From Marinibactrum halimedae (lineage in GTDB: Bacteria; Pseudomonadota; Gammaproteobacteria; Pseudomonadales; Cellvibrionaceae), in NCBI RefSeq assembly GCF_021234875.1, contig NZ_JAJQVM010000011.1, forward strand, positions 1 to 64,000: a stretch of DNA of 64,000 bases, given 5' to 3'. Positions 28,275-37,610 of this stretch are shown one piece after another. Position 1 is the first letter of the stretch. The number at the start of each line of letters is the position of its first letter. Made by a program: the position numbers and the translations under genes. The notes beneath the pieces were generated by a model. That model saw only the letters and a list, made by a program, of their open reading frames with translations. It searched no databases and had not been told where the DNA came from.

Positions 28275-30202
28275 TGAGCCAATAATCTCGATAAAGAAGA
28301 ATGGGAAGCTTGAAGGGGCTCAGTCGATTCTAGCTCGGCTTGTTGCGCGACTTGCTGCTCACGGCGCCTTTCTTGTTCGAAGTAGCTGTCCAGTACACGT
28401 CTGGCCACTGGGGCCGCAACCGATGACCCAGCTTCGCCATTTTCAACAATAACCGATACGGCAATTTGAGGGTCTTCTACTGGCGCAAAGGCCACAAACA
28501 ACGCATGGTCACGCTGACGTTCTTTCAAGGCTTCACTGTCGTATTTTTCTCCTTGAGCGATGCCAACCACCTGTGCCGTTCCCGTTTTTCCAGCAATCGT
28601 GTAATCCAAATCTTTATTGATTCTCTTGGCGGTGCCTCGTGGATGATGCACCACACTTTTCATCGCGGAAAAAATGTAGTCCCAATGAATACTGCTCACG
28701 TCTAACTGACTCATGACTTCCGGCGACCCTTCAATCTCACCATGGCGACTCACCACCTTAGGCTTAATTAACACCCCCCGATTAGCCAACGTGGCGGTCA
28801 TCACCGCTAGCTGCAATGGTGTCGCCAACGTAGCCCCTTGGCCAATACCCACATTTAAACTATCACCCGGAAACCAAGGTAACCCCCGGTGGTTTCGTTT
28901 CCACTCTCTGGATGGCCAATTGCCTTTACGTTCGCTGGGCACATCAATATCGGTGTACTGTCCCAATCCAAAATGGCTACCAAATTCGTGCATAACATCA
29001 ATACCCATTCGATAAGCAAGGTCATAAAAATAGGTATCACACGATTCACGAATGGCTGCATTTAAATCTACATGACCATGGCCAGTACGCTTCCAATCTC
29101 GGTAACGACGATCGTCACCATCCAGCTGATAGAAACCAATATCAAAAATTTTATAGCGGGAGTCCACAACACGGGTATGCAAGCCAGCAAGACCGTTGAC
29201 AGGCTTAACGGTAGAGCCCGGTGGATACTCGCCCTGAATGGCCCGATTAAACAAAGGTAAATCCAAAGACTCCGTTAGCGCTTTGTAGTCCTTGTAGCTG
29301 ATACCCGTCACAAATAAATTCGGGTCATAGCTGGGAGCACTGACCATCGCCAACACCCCGCCGGTTTTGACATCAACAGCCACAATCGCGCCACGACGAC
29401 CATTGAGCGCTTCAATGCCCGCTTTTTGAATGGCGCTATCCAGATGTAACTGAAGGTTTTCCCCTGGAATAGGGTCCGTTTGCTCCAATACACGCAATAC
29501 ACGGCCCCGAGCGTTGGTTTCTACGTTTTGATAACCCACTTTTCCCAGTAACAACGCTTCGTATTGCCGCTCCAAACCAATCTTACCGATGGTATAGGTG
29601 CCGCTGTAACGCTGATAGGTTTCTTCATCGAACGACGACAACTCCCGCTCATTGATTCGACCAACATAGCCAACCGTATGGGTGTGCAAATCACCTAGGG
29701 GGTAATGGCGAACTAATTGTGCTTCAACCTCAACACCATCAAGGCGATACTCATTGACGGCCAAACGTGCAATCTCATCTTCCTTTAGTCGATATCGTAA
29801 AGGCACTGCCTCAAAAGGTCGGCGGCGCTGCTTTAATCGATCTTTGAATTTCTCCACATCCGCATCCGTAATTGCCACCAAATCACTCAATACAGACAAG
29901 GTCTCATCCAACTTTTTCACACGTTCTTTAACAAGGCTTAATGTATAACTAGGGCGGTTATCTGCTAATAAAACACCATTACGGTCATAGATAAGCCCAC
30001 GAGTGGGAGGCAAAGGTTGCACGTGTACACGATTGCGATCAGATTGGGTAACGTAGTCTTGGTAATGAACAATTTGAAGGTTATAAAAACGTGCAATGAG
30101 AATGGATAATAAGCCCATCATAAAAACGCCAACCACCACCAAGCGATGACGAAAAATACGAGCTTCTTTGTAATGATCTTTTAATCGTTGGTGTTCAGCC
30201 AT
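28271..30202 (-). CDS. mrdA: Penicillin-binding protein 2
   Basis: The transpeptidase of the elongasome, partner of RodA; 643 residues. A short cytoplasmic N-terminus and one membrane segment (LVVVGVFMMGLLSILIARFY) precede the pedestal domain. The transpeptidase motifs are GEYPPGSTVKPV (SxxK), RESCDTYFYDLAYRMG (SxD/N) and IAGKTGTAQV (KTG). The protein ends with an unremarkable Gln/Glu/Ser-rich tail. Between rlmH and rodA, as usual. Confidence 0.97.
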   Translation of the reverse strand: MAEHQRLKDHYKEARIFRHRLVVVGVFMMGLLSILIARFYNLQIVHYQDYVTQSDRNRVHVQPLPPTRGLIYDRNGVLLADNRPSYTLSLVKERVKKLDETLSVLSDLVAITDADVEKFKDRLKQRRRPFEAVPLRYRLKEDEIARLAVNEYRLDGVEVEAQLVRHYPLGDLHTHTVGYVGRINERELSSFDEETYQRYSGTYTIGKIGLERQYEALLLGKVGYQNVETNARGRVLRVLEQTDPIPGENLQLHLDSAIQKAGIEALNGRRGAIVAVDVKTGGVLAMVSAPSYDPNLFVTGISYKDYKALTESLDLPLFNRAIQGEYPPGSTVKPVNGLAGLHTRVVDSRYKIFDIGFYQLDGDDRRYRDWKRTGHGHVDLNAAIRESCDTYFYDLAYRMGIDVMHEFGSHFGLGQYTDIDVPSERKGNWPSREWKRNHRGLPWFPGDSLNVGIGQGATLATPLQLAVMTATLANRGVLIKPKVVSRHGEIEGSPEVMSQLDVSSIHWDYIFSAMKSVVHHPRGTAKRINKDLDYTIAGKTGTAQVVGIAQGEKYDSEALKERQRDHALFVAFAPVEDPQIAVSVIVENGEAGSSVAAPVARRVLDSYFEQERRREQQVAQQAELESTEPLQASHSSLSRLLAQ

Positions 30203-30517
30203 GATGGGCCTATTCGTCTGTAACTCAGTGACTTAGGTCACCAACTTAAACCGTTTTTCAACATTGCGTAAAAGGATACTCCTGTCTTCAAAGAGTGCAA
30301 GATAAGTCACACGATATTTACAGAAATAACGGAAAATTCACCAATAAACCTTAAGATTCTCCACAAAAAAGAATTGCATCAATGCTATGGAACACTTTGA
30401 GGACAGATTGGCCAAAAGTTCATTTTTCAGGAGTGATATCCCAAAATAAAATAGAAACAGCAATAATGATTACTCAACCTACCTCATCTAACGATACGGT
30501 AAACATCGGTTGAATAT
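30203..30517. other. Intergenic gap, nothing recognised
   Basis: Between rlmH and mrdA, which in many relatives are much closer. No hairpin, repeat or gene was recognised; a promoter for mrdA is expected here. Confidence 0.45.
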
Positions 30518-30985
30518 TCACTTATGGTATGGGTGATTATTTAAAATTGTGGTAGCCCGATAAATTTGCTCAATTAATAAAATACGTACTAAAGGGTGAG
30601 GTAACGTCAGTGGCGACAAAGACCAACGCGCATTGGATAACGACAAGCAAGAAGCATGTAATCCATTCGGGCCACCAATTAGCAAACTGATATTACGACC
30701 GTCCATTTTCCACTGCCCTAATTGTTCAGCAAGCACTTCCGTTGACCAGGGTTTTCCTTTCACCTCTAGAGTCACCACCCAATCATTCGTCGGAATAGCC
30801 GCTCGAATTTTCTCTGCCTCTTGCTGCATGGCCTTTTCGGGAGAAGTGTTTTTCCCTCGCGCACCCAAGGGGATTTCAACCATCTCGACTTTGATCTCTC
30901 GAGGGAGACGCTTTGCATACTCCATATAGCCCATTTCTACCCACTGAGGCATTTTGGTGCCTACCGCAATAATGCTGATTTTCAT
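30518..30985 (-). CDS. rlmH: 23S rRNA pseudouridine-1915 N3-methyltransferase
   Basis: A SPOUT methyltransferase acting on assembled 70S ribosomes, 155 residues, the length of the E. coli protein. The start at 30985 ([16 protein letters not shown]) matches the family; the frame runs on to 31036 without support. Seen: [20 protein letters not shown], the SAM-binding knot LLIGGPNGL, and the C-terminal [23 protein letters not shown] with YHK at the end. It lies downstream of rsfS. Confidence 0.96.
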   Translation of the reverse strand: MKISIIAVGTKMPQWVEMGYMEYAKRLPREIKVEMVEIPLGARGKNTSPEKAMQQEAEKIRAAIPTNDWVVTLEVKGKPWSTEVLAEQLGQWKMDGRNISLLIGGPNGLHASCLSLSNARWSLSPLTLPHPLVRILLIEQIYRATTILNNHPYHK

Positions 30986-31174
30986 GAAAACATTGATACC
31001 CAATATACGGTTTGAGACAAAACATTCGAAACACAAGCATCATCATGAATCGATGAACCATGAGACCGAAATTAAAATTAAAAGAATCTATTATCTGGAC
31101 AATAAGAGAATGAAAAGAAGAGAAAGAAGTAAACCGAAATGTCACTTCACAAAGAAGTCCATCGGCTTACCGCT

Positions 31175-31206
31175 ATTTTCAGGGTTTACATTTTTCAGAG
31201 CTTACA
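31175..31206. repeat. 16-bp tandem duplication
   Basis: ATTTTCAGGGTTTACA and TTTTTCAGAGCTTACA follow each other between rsfS and rlmH. Confidence 0.8.
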
Positions 31207-31252
31207 TTGGTGTTCAAAATCGACACCGGAGCAAAACCCTACGCCTCTAATA

Positions 31253-31308
31253 GAGAGCCTATATATGTAGAAAACCTATATAATATGTAAAGAACCTACA
31301 TCTGTGCG
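31253..31308. repeat. Degenerate 17-20-bp tandem repeat, three copies
   Basis: Three units share the core AGAAAACCTATATATGT with small insertions. They lie between rsfS and rlmH. Confidence 0.65.
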
Positions 31309-31324
31309 ACCTCAGGTAAGTAGT

Positions 31325-31675
31325 CTACGCATCCTCTGTAGGCTTTTGGCGACCTTCCGGCTCCATCGACCACAATCGCTCAAGGTCGTAAAAGTCTCGT
31401 GTATTTGGCAACATAACATGTAAAACCAAATCACCAAAATCCACCAAAACCCATTCTCCCGTCTCTTCCCCCTCTACGCTGAGGGGTGCCATACCTGCGG
31501 TTTTGGCTTCTTGAGCAACATTTTGAGCGAGGGATTTTACATGGCGGTTAGAGGTACCACTGGCAATCACCAGGGTATCCATAACATCGGTGAGTTCTGA
31601 GACATCCATCTTGACCACATCCTTGGCTTTAAGGTCGTCCAATGCATTCATTACAATATCAATTATTTGAGTCAT
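31325..31675 (-). CDS. rsfS: Ribosome silencing factor
   Basis: A 116-residue protein that binds L14 and blocks subunit joining under starvation. Family features: LDDLKAKDVVKMDVSELTDVMDTLVIASGTSNRHVKSLA and EGEETGEWVLVDFGDLVLHVMLPNTRDFYDLERLW. Downstream of nadD in conserved order. Confidence 0.96.
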   Translation of the reverse strand: MTQIIDIVMNALDDLKAKDVVKMDVSELTDVMDTLVIASGTSNRHVKSLAQNVAQEAKTAGMAPLSVEGEETGEWVLVDFGDLVLHVMLPNTRDFYDLERLWSMEPEGRQKPTEDA

Positions 31676-31699
31676 TCAATCTCTCTGTTAAACAATCTT

Positions 31700-31735
31700 T
31701 TTTCTGAGTAACACTTCTTTTCTGAGTAACACCTC
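31700..31735. repeat. 18-bp tandem duplication
   Basis: TTTTCTGAGTAACACTTC and TTTTCTGAGTAACACCTC (one mismatch), between nadD and rsfS. Confidence 0.9.
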
Positions 31736-31810
31736 TGTGCACCCATTTACCGTAAAGTTTAGGTGTTTTCACCGGTTAAATCAGTAGGCAATTCATGTTT
31801 GTTCGGGTTT

Positions 31811-32545
31811 TTACCGATAAAGCTGATTCTGCTGAATATATTGTCGAACCACATCAGGAACAAGATATTGCACAGAAGATCCCGTCTGTAAGGCTTCTCG
31901 AATCTGTGTTGCAGAAATCGGTAACGGAGTTTGTTGAACAATAAGCACACCACCACAAGGGCATGACTGCATTTCCTGCTGCGTCATTTGCTTATTCAAG
32001 AGCGACGATAAATCTGTATTCAGGTGAGAGGTAAGGCCATACCCTGGACGAGTCATCACAACAAGATGCGTGTATTGAAGAAATTCTTCCGAACGATACC
32101 AAGAGGGGAAATGAATAAAAGAATCCATTCCCATCGCCAACATTAAGGGGGTTGCCGCACCCACTTCTTGCCGCACTTCAATAACGGTATCAATGGAGTA
32201 GGAAGGGCCATCCCGATCCAATTCACGCAAATCTGTCGATAACCCATCACATTCAGACACTGCCAACGTCAGCATCTCGGCGCGTTGCTGTGACGTTCGC
32301 AAAGGTAAACCCCGATGAGGGGGTTGATGACAAGGCACTAATCGAACTTCATTTACACCCAAAGCTTGCCTAAGCTCCAACGCCATCCGCAGGTGGCCCA
32401 CATGAATCGGGTCAAAGGTTCCGCCAAATAACGCGACAGCCAAGGGCTTTGCATCCATTAACGCACTATCCAATGATGGAGTATTTGACCCCACCATTGA
32501 GTCTTCAGTAGAGCTCCCTAAAGTTTGAATGTCTTCACCACTCAT
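31811..32545 (-). CDS. nadD: Nicotinate-nucleotide adenylyltransferase
   Basis: Makes deamido-NAD from nicotinate mononucleotide and ATP. The nucleotidyltransferase motifs ALFGGTFDPIHVGHLRMA and ISATQIREAL (the ISST-like site) are clear. The ATG at 32545 shares its A with the proA stop (TGATG), which suggests translational coupling. It gives an N-terminal extension of about 29 residues before MDAKPLAVALFGG. The alternative start at 32458 would give the usual family length but lacks a ribosome binding site. Confidence 0.93.
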   Translation of the reverse strand: MSGEDIQTLGSSTEDSMVGSNTPSLDSALMDAKPLAVALFGGTFDPIHVGHLRMALELRQALGVNEVRLVPCHQPPHRGLPLRTSQQRAEMLTLAVSECDGLSTDLRELDRDGPSYSIDTVIEVRQEVGAATPLMLAMGMDSFIHFPSWYRSEEFLQYTHLVVMTRPGYGLTSHLNTDLSSLLNKQMTQQEMQSCPCGGVLIVQQTPLPISATQIREALQTGSSVQYLVPDVVRQYIQQNQLYR

Positions 32546-33798
32546 CACACGCGAATATGGCCATCGCCGAGTACTATCCATTTCTGCGAGGTTAACCCTT
32601 CCAGCCCCACCGGCCCTCTGGCGTGAATTTTATCGGTGGAAATACCAATCTCCGCCCCTAAACCGTACTCAAAGCCATCCGCAAATCGAGTGGACGCATT
32701 GACCATGACCGAACTTGAATCCACCGCCGTTAAGAATCGTCGGGCACGGGTATAATCTTCCGTAATAATCGATTCGGTATGCTGAGAGCTGTAAGTTTCA
32801 ATGTGCGACATCGCCGCTTCCATATCGGCCACAACACGGATGGACAATATCGGAGCCAAATATTCCGTGCCCCAGTCTTCCTCTGTGGCCGGTACACATT
32901 GGATAATCGATTGCGTCGCGTCACACCCTCTTAACTCAACACCCTTTTCGCCATAAGCATGCGCTAACTTCGGCAGTATCTCACCGGCCACGGAGGCATG
33001 AACCAGTAAGGTTTCCATAGCATTGCACACGCCATAACGGTGCGTTTTGGCATTCACCGCAATCTCAAAGGCCTTATCCATATCGGCTTTATCATCGATA
33101 TACACATGACAGATACCATCCAAATGCTTAATCACCGCCACCTTGGCATCATTACTGATGCGCTCAATAAGCCCTTTGCCACCACGGGGGACAATGACAT
33201 CGACGTATTCAGGCATGGCAATTAAACGCCCCACCGCCTCTCGATCCGTTGTCTCGATGACTTGTACGCAGGCCTCCGGTAAATTCGCCGCTTTCAATCC
33301 AACGTTAATGCACTGCGCAATGGCTTGATTAGAATGAATGGCCTCGCTACCACCACGTAAAATACACGCATTACCAGACTTTAAGCATAAACTGGCTGCA
33401 TCCACCGTCACATTCGGGCGTGACTCATAAATAATGCCTATCACACCCAAAGGCACGCGCATTTTTCCAACCTGAATACCACTGGGGCGATACTTAAGAT
33501 CCGTAATTTCCCCACATGGATCTGGCAACGCCGCTACTTGCTGCAACCCTTCAATCATACCGTCGATACGACTAGGGGTAAGCTCTAGCCGATCCAACAG
33601 TGCCGAATCCAGGCCACTGCTTTTTCCCTTTGCCATGTCTTCGGCATTTGCGCGCGTTAAATCTTCACGAGACTCATTAATGGCATCTGCCGTTGCCAAC
33701 AAGGCCGCATTTTTGGTTCCCGCGTCGGCCGTACCGATGACCCGAGACGCTGTACGTGCCTGTTGGCCAACGGAATTCATATATTCGATGATTGACAT
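32545..33798 (-). CDS. proA: Gamma-glutamyl phosphate reductase
   Basis: Second step of proline synthesis, reducing glutamyl-5-phosphate with NADPH; 417 residues. It is an aldehyde-dehydrogenase-fold enzyme. Seen: [54 protein letters not shown], the catalytic Cys in [15 protein letters not shown], and the closing [16 protein letters not shown]. proA directly upstream of nadD is a common gammaproteobacterial order. proB is not in this window. Confidence 0.97.
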   Translation of the reverse strand: MSIIEYMNSVGQQARTASRVIGTADAGTKNAALLATADAINESREDLTRANAEDMAKGKSSGLDSALLDRLELTPSRIDGMIEGLQQVAALPDPCGEITDLKYRPSGIQVGKMRVPLGVIGIIYESRPNVTVDAASLCLKSGNACILRGGSEAIHSNQAIAQCINVGLKAANLPEACVQVIETTDREAVGRLIAMPEYVDVIVPRGGKGLIERISNDAKVAVIKHLDGICHVYIDDKADMDKAFEIAVNAKTHRYGVCNAMETLLVHASVAGEILPKLAHAYGEKGVELRGCDATQSIIQCVPATEEDWGTEYLAPILSIRVVADMEAAMSHIETYSSQHTESIITEDYTRARRFLTAVDSSSVMVNASTRFADGFEYGLGAEIGISTDKIHARGPVGLEGLTSQKWIVLGDGHIRV

Positions 33799-34300
33799 AA
33801 TTGAACCTCAAAAATGTGCATAACAACCTAAATCAAGGACAGCCAGTATAGCCAGCGTCGTATTTTTCACCAACACGGCCCGCTGAGTCATACCGCTCGT
33901 CTTATCGCCACTTAATAACCAATAGCTATTTAATAACTACTTATTACTACTTGTAACTACTTATAACTACCTATCCAATACTTGATATGGTTAACCTTAT
34001 AACTGACATAGTGCTTTATAACTGTGTACTTTATACCTGTTTTTCATAACTTAAATTCAACATTCGTCACTCCCCTCGTCACACTCACCATAAAAATTCA
34101 CGATAATTTTTTCATGGAAATTCAGGTGCCATACGGATTGATTTCAGCCACGATTCAGTCTCTCAACACTAAGATACAAAACATACGAAACACTCGCTGA
34201 ACCACGGAATAGTGATTGTAGAAGGCAATTTTTAACCGCCAGCCAGGCATAAAACAATCGTTAGCATCCCAATAACGGCGATAAGCTAGGAAAATAATCT
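33799..34300. other. Intergenic gap with short repeats
   Basis: Divergent region between proA and the glycine-zipper gene. It holds a 10-bp tandem repeat and looser copies of TTTATAACTGTGTAC-like units (about 33995-34045). No gene was recognised. Confidence 0.5.
33931..33970. repeat. 10-bp tandem repeat, four copies
   Basis: Units such as TTGTAACTAC and TTATAACTAC follow one another with one to two changes each. Confidence 0.8.
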
Positions 34301-34951
34301 ATGATCATCCATAAAAGCGGTAATAAGTCTTCGCAGAGGCCAGCGATAATGGGTATAAACACCATTGCTAAGTTAAGCCTTGCACTTGCAGTAATGACGT
34401 TCTCGTTGAGTGTTTCGACAAATGTTTTCGCAGGCCATCATCACCATGGTTCAAACCATAGTTATAGCCAGAACTACAGTCATAACTACGGCCACAACTA
34501 CAGCCGCCAACATCATGGTCATACTCGCTGGGCAAAAGTGGTGAAAGCCAAGCCCATTTACGAATACACCTCTTACCGGGTTCCGGTTGAATCTTGTCAC
34601 ATTGAAACCGTAAGACGTGAACACCGTAACAACACCGCACCAGTATTAGGTGCGATTATCGGAGGCGCGCTCGGCAATGCAGTAGGCCACAATCATAGCA
34701 ATAAAAAGGTCGGCACTGTCGCAGGCGCCGTACTTGGCGCTGCCGTCGGAGCGGAATTCGGCAAACGTAAACGCCACACCACCTACGAAGATGTTGAATA
34801 CTGCGAAACAAATTATCGTAAGGAAACTCGGCGCGAAATCGTTGGGTATGATGTAACCTATCGAATGCACGGTAAGACTTACTATACCACCACAGATGAA
34901 CACCCCGGCCGTCGAATTCGCGTTGCCGTTGATGTTCGTCCGGTGTATTGA
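34301..34951 (+). CDS. Glycine-zipper 2TM protein with His-rich segment
   Basis: A 216-residue envelope protein. After a signal-like segment (LSLALAVMTFSLSVSTNVFA) comes a His/Tyr/Asn-rich stretch (GHHHHGSNHSYSQNY). A glycine-zipper (Rick_17kDa-type) domain follows: VLGAIIGGALGNAVG and VGTVAGAVLGAAVGAEFG, and then a Cys/Tyr-rich C-terminal domain (EDVEYCETNYRKETRREIVGYDVTY). Such proteins usually sit in the outer membrane or periplasm. The His-rich part could bind metal, which is inference. An alternative start at 34349 would shorten the N-terminus and has a weak GAGG upstream. It lies before the PepSY-like and PhoPQ-like genes on the same strand. Confidence 0.8.
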   Translation: MIIHKSGNKSSQRPAIMGINTIAKLSLALAVMTFSLSVSTNVFAGHHHHGSNHSYSQNYSHNYGHNYSRQHHGHTRWAKVVKAKPIYEYTSYRVPVESCHIETVRREHRNNTAPVLGAIIGGALGNAVGHNHSNKKVGTVAGAVLGAAVGAEFGKRKRHTTYEDVEYCETNYRKETRREIVGYDVTYRMHGKTYYTTTDEHPGRRIRVAVDVRPVY

Positions 34952-34981
34952 TGAACCACAATCCATTAATGAATTGACAGT

Positions 34982-35335
34982 ATGATGAAATTCCTGCAAC
35001 CCGTTTTAAGCACTGCACCCGTGCCATACGCATCACGCCTGATGTCGTTAGTGACTGGGGCATTAGTGAAAGGAGCCCTACTGGTTGGAGCCTTGGTTGC
35101 GGAGCCCACTATGGCTCAACACCATTCTGTCAATAGTGGTCATATGATGGCCGTCTCGGCTACCCCCCGCCAAAGTAGCATTAGCGCCTCCAAAGCGGCA
35201 CAAATCGCACGCAAACATACTGGAGGGAAAGTATTAAAAATCTCGCCTTCAGGCGGGGGCCAGCGCGTCAAAGTTCTTCTCCCCTCAGGAAAAGTCACCT
35301 ATGTGTTTGTCAACGCCAAGGGTGAAGTACAATAA
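34982..35335 (+). CDS. Exported PepSY-like small protein
   Basis: 117 residues. A hydrophobic segment (LVTGALVKGALLVGALVAEPTMAQ) looks like a signal peptide. The C-terminal half (SASKAAQIARKHTGGKVLKISPSGGGQRVKVLLPSGKVTYVFVNAKGEV) resembles a PepSY domain, the inhibitor-like fold found next to PhoP/PhoQ-type systems in several gammaproteobacteria. It lies 68 bp before the response regulator and may be its target or a modulator of the sensor; this is inferred from position. Confidence 0.75.
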   Translation: MMKFLQPVLSTAPVPYASRLMSLVTGALVKGALLVGALVAEPTMAQHHSVNSGHMMAVSATPRQSSISASKAAQIARKHTGGKVLKISPSGGGQRVKVLLPSGKVTYVFVNAKGEVQ

Positions 35336-35403
35336 TATTCAAGCACCCCACGTCTGGGATTTAAGGTTTTAAAAAAGCACCACTTCAAAAAGGAATACAC
35401 CCT

Positions 35404-36081
35404 GTGCGTATACTCGTTGTCGAAGATGAACAACAACTCAGAGAACAACTGGTGAGTTACCTCAGCACCATAGGTTATGTCATTGATGCGGCCCCTGATG
35501 GCCGAGAAGGATTATACCTCGGTCAAGAATACCCCTACGACCTCGCCGTGATTGATATCGGCCTTCCCCACATCAACGGCATTGACTTAATCAAACAGTT
35601 ACGTCAAGAAGGCAAAAAATTCCCGGTGCTGATTCTTACGGCGCGCGGTAACTGGCAAGACAAAGTCGAAGGTTTAGAGGCTGGTGCCGACGACTATTTG
35701 GTTAAACCCTTTCATAATGAAGAACTTCGTGCACGAGTAAACGCTCTTATTCGTCGGGCTGCGGGTCATGCCAGCCCACAGATTAACTTTGGCCCACTCC
35801 TTCTGGACACCGCCGCAAAAACCGTACGCCGCAACAACCAGTTATTGGAGCTCACCAGCTACGAGTACAATACATTCGAGTATTTAGCTCAGCACGCAGG
35901 TAAGGTGGTATCCAAAACCGAATTGACTGAACACCTCTACGATCAAGATTTTGATCGCGACAGTAATACCATTGAGGTGTTTGTGGGCCGACTGCGCAAA
36001 AAGATTGATCCCGAAGGGGATTTAAAACCCATAAGCACCATCCGTGGACAGGGATATCGTTTCAATTTAGACCCTCAGTAA
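35404..36081 (+). CDS. PhoP-like response regulator
   Basis: An OmpR-family DNA-binding regulator, 225 residues, GTG start. The receiver domain is complete: acidic pair in VVEDEQQ, phosphoacceptor Asp in LAVIDIGLP, Thr in ILTARGNWQDKVEGLEAGADDYLVKPF. The winged helix ends IRGQGYRFNLD. Similarity to PhoP is strong in the segment around SWQDKVE/GADDY. Cotranscribed with the sensor kinase that follows. Confidence 0.94.
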   Translation: MRILVVEDEQQLREQLVSYLSTIGYVIDAAPDGREGLYLGQEYPYDLAVIDIGLPHINGIDLIKQLRQEGKKFPVLILTARGNWQDKVEGLEAGADDYLVKPFHNEELRARVNALIRRAAGHASPQINFGPLLLDTAAKTVRRNNQLLELTSYEYNTFEYLAQHAGKVVSKTELTEHLYDQDFDRDSNTIEVFVGRLRKKIDPEGDLKPISTIRGQGYRFNLDPQ

Positions 36082-36111
36082 GCAAGGACGTCTTAACACG
36101 AGGTTAAAGCT

Positions 36112-37542
36112 GTGCGCACAAGGTTAAAACAGTGGCGACAAAACGTCGGCTCTCAGTACTTTATAACTGAGTGGCGCTTGGGCATACCCAATAGCCTGAA
36201 TGGCCGACTTCTCTTAGCATCCGTTTGTTTGTTGCCAGTTTTTGTGGCCGTCAGTGGCACGGCTTTAGACAGAGCCTTTGTTGAAAGCCAAGAAAGCGCT
36301 GCTGAAGAGCGACTCCGCACTCATATCTATTTACTACTGGGCGCTGCCGAAGTGTTCGGCAGCGACTTGTGGTTACCAGACGAACTCCAAGAGCCCCGCT
36401 TCAACCAGCCTTCCTCCGGCCTTTATGCTCAAATTAGCGACCGAAACCACAGGGTACAATGGCAATCCAATTCTGCGGTTTCTGAAGAACTCCCGGCGCC
36501 ATTGGATATTCGATTGGTTGCGGGGCGCGAAATTTTCACCGAAGTCGACGTGGCAGGAAAGCCCGCCCATAGCCTCAGTTTTGACGTAAGTTGGGACTCA
36601 GAAACCGGTGAAGAACGCACCTATCGATTTCAAGTCATCAATGACCAATCTGCTCTTTTAGCCGAAAGAAAGAGCTACCGTGGTCAACTTTGGCGCTGGC
36701 TTAGTACCCTCACCATTATTCTGATCGTCTTACAATGGCTGATCCAACGCTGGGGGTTAAACCCTTTAGGCAAGCTCGCAACAGACTTAAAAAGCATGGA
36801 GCAAGGAAAATCGTTGAAGCTCAACGATGATTACCCGGACGAAATCCAACCCGTTACCAAAAATCTCAACCGTGTACTCGAAGTCGAACGCGCTCAACGG
36901 GATCGATACCGAAACACCTTAGCCGATCTCGCCCACAGCTTAAAAACCCCTTTGGCGGTAATGCGAGGCAACCTCGAAAGCCAGCAAGAACATCGTATCG
37001 ATTCCGATAATACCGATTTCCAAATCATGGACGACCAATTACAGCGCATGGACGAAATCATTCGCCATCAATTGCAACGAGCTGTCGCGCAACATGCCGG
37101 CGGGCTTCCAGGTAAAGGGATACCATTGTTGAAAGTGACAGAGCGTATTGCCAATGCCCTCACCAAAGTCTACCAACACAAATCCGTTGCCATTCACCTC
37201 AACATTGATGACACCCTTGAATTTAACGGCGACGAGGGGGATTTGATGGAGTTGCTCGGCAACATCATGGAAAACGCTTGCAAATATGGCGATGGCAAGG
37301 TGAATGTCAGTGCGTCTCGAGATGAGCTATTAACAATTTTAGTGGAAGACAACGGCCCCGGCGTTCCCCTCGACCGACGCAAAACCGTCCTCACTCGCGG
37401 TGCTCGCGCTGATACTGCCACAACAGGCCAAGGCATTGGCTTGGCCGTTGCTGTAGACATTCTCAGCAGCTACAACGGAGGCTTAACCATTAACAAATCC
37501 GAGCACCTTGGAGGGGCAGAATTTAAAATTGAAGTGCCCTAA
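36112..37542 (+). CDS. PhoQ-like sensor histidine kinase
   Basis: 476 residues, GTG start. The first membrane segment (LLLASVCLLPVFVAVSGTAL), a periplasmic sensor domain of roughly 140 residues and a second segment (WLSTLTIILIVLQWLIQ) lead into HAMP. The H-box reads TLADLAHSLKTPLAVMRG. N, G1 and G2 boxes are NIMENACKYG, VEDNGPGVP and GQGIGLAVAVDIL. It phosphorylates the upstream regulator. The stimulus is unknown; Mg or cationic peptide sensing would be by analogy only. Confidence 0.93.
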   Translation: MRTRLKQWRQNVGSQYFITEWRLGIPNSLNGRLLLASVCLLPVFVAVSGTALDRAFVESQESAAEERLRTHIYLLLGAAEVFGSDLWLPDELQEPRFNQPSSGLYAQISDRNHRVQWQSNSAVSEELPAPLDIRLVAGREIFTEVDVAGKPAHSLSFDVSWDSETGEERTYRFQVINDQSALLAERKSYRGQLWRWLSTLTIILIVLQWLIQRWGLNPLGKLATDLKSMEQGKSLKLNDDYPDEIQPVTKNLNRVLEVERAQRDRYRNTLADLAHSLKTPLAVMRGNLESQQEHRIDSDNTDFQIMDDQLQRMDEIIRHQLQRAVAQHAGGLPGKGIPLLKVTERIANALTKVYQHKSVAIHLNIDDTLEFNGDEGDLMELLGNIMENACKYGDGKVNVSASRDELLTILVEDNGPGVPLDRRKTVLTRGARADTATTGQGIGLAVAVDILSSYNGGLTINKSEHLGGAEFKIEVP

Positions 37543-37593
37543 GTACAAGGGCTTAGTACGAGGGCTTAGTACGAGGGCTTAGTACGAGGGCTT
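37542..37593. repeat. 13-bp tandem repeat, four copies, after a stop codon
   Basis: AGTACGAGGGCTT occurs three times without mismatch, preceded by a copy with one change. The array begins at the last base of the kinase stop codon. Confidence 0.95.
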
Positions 37594-37610
37594 AGAACTA
37601 AGCCATAACA

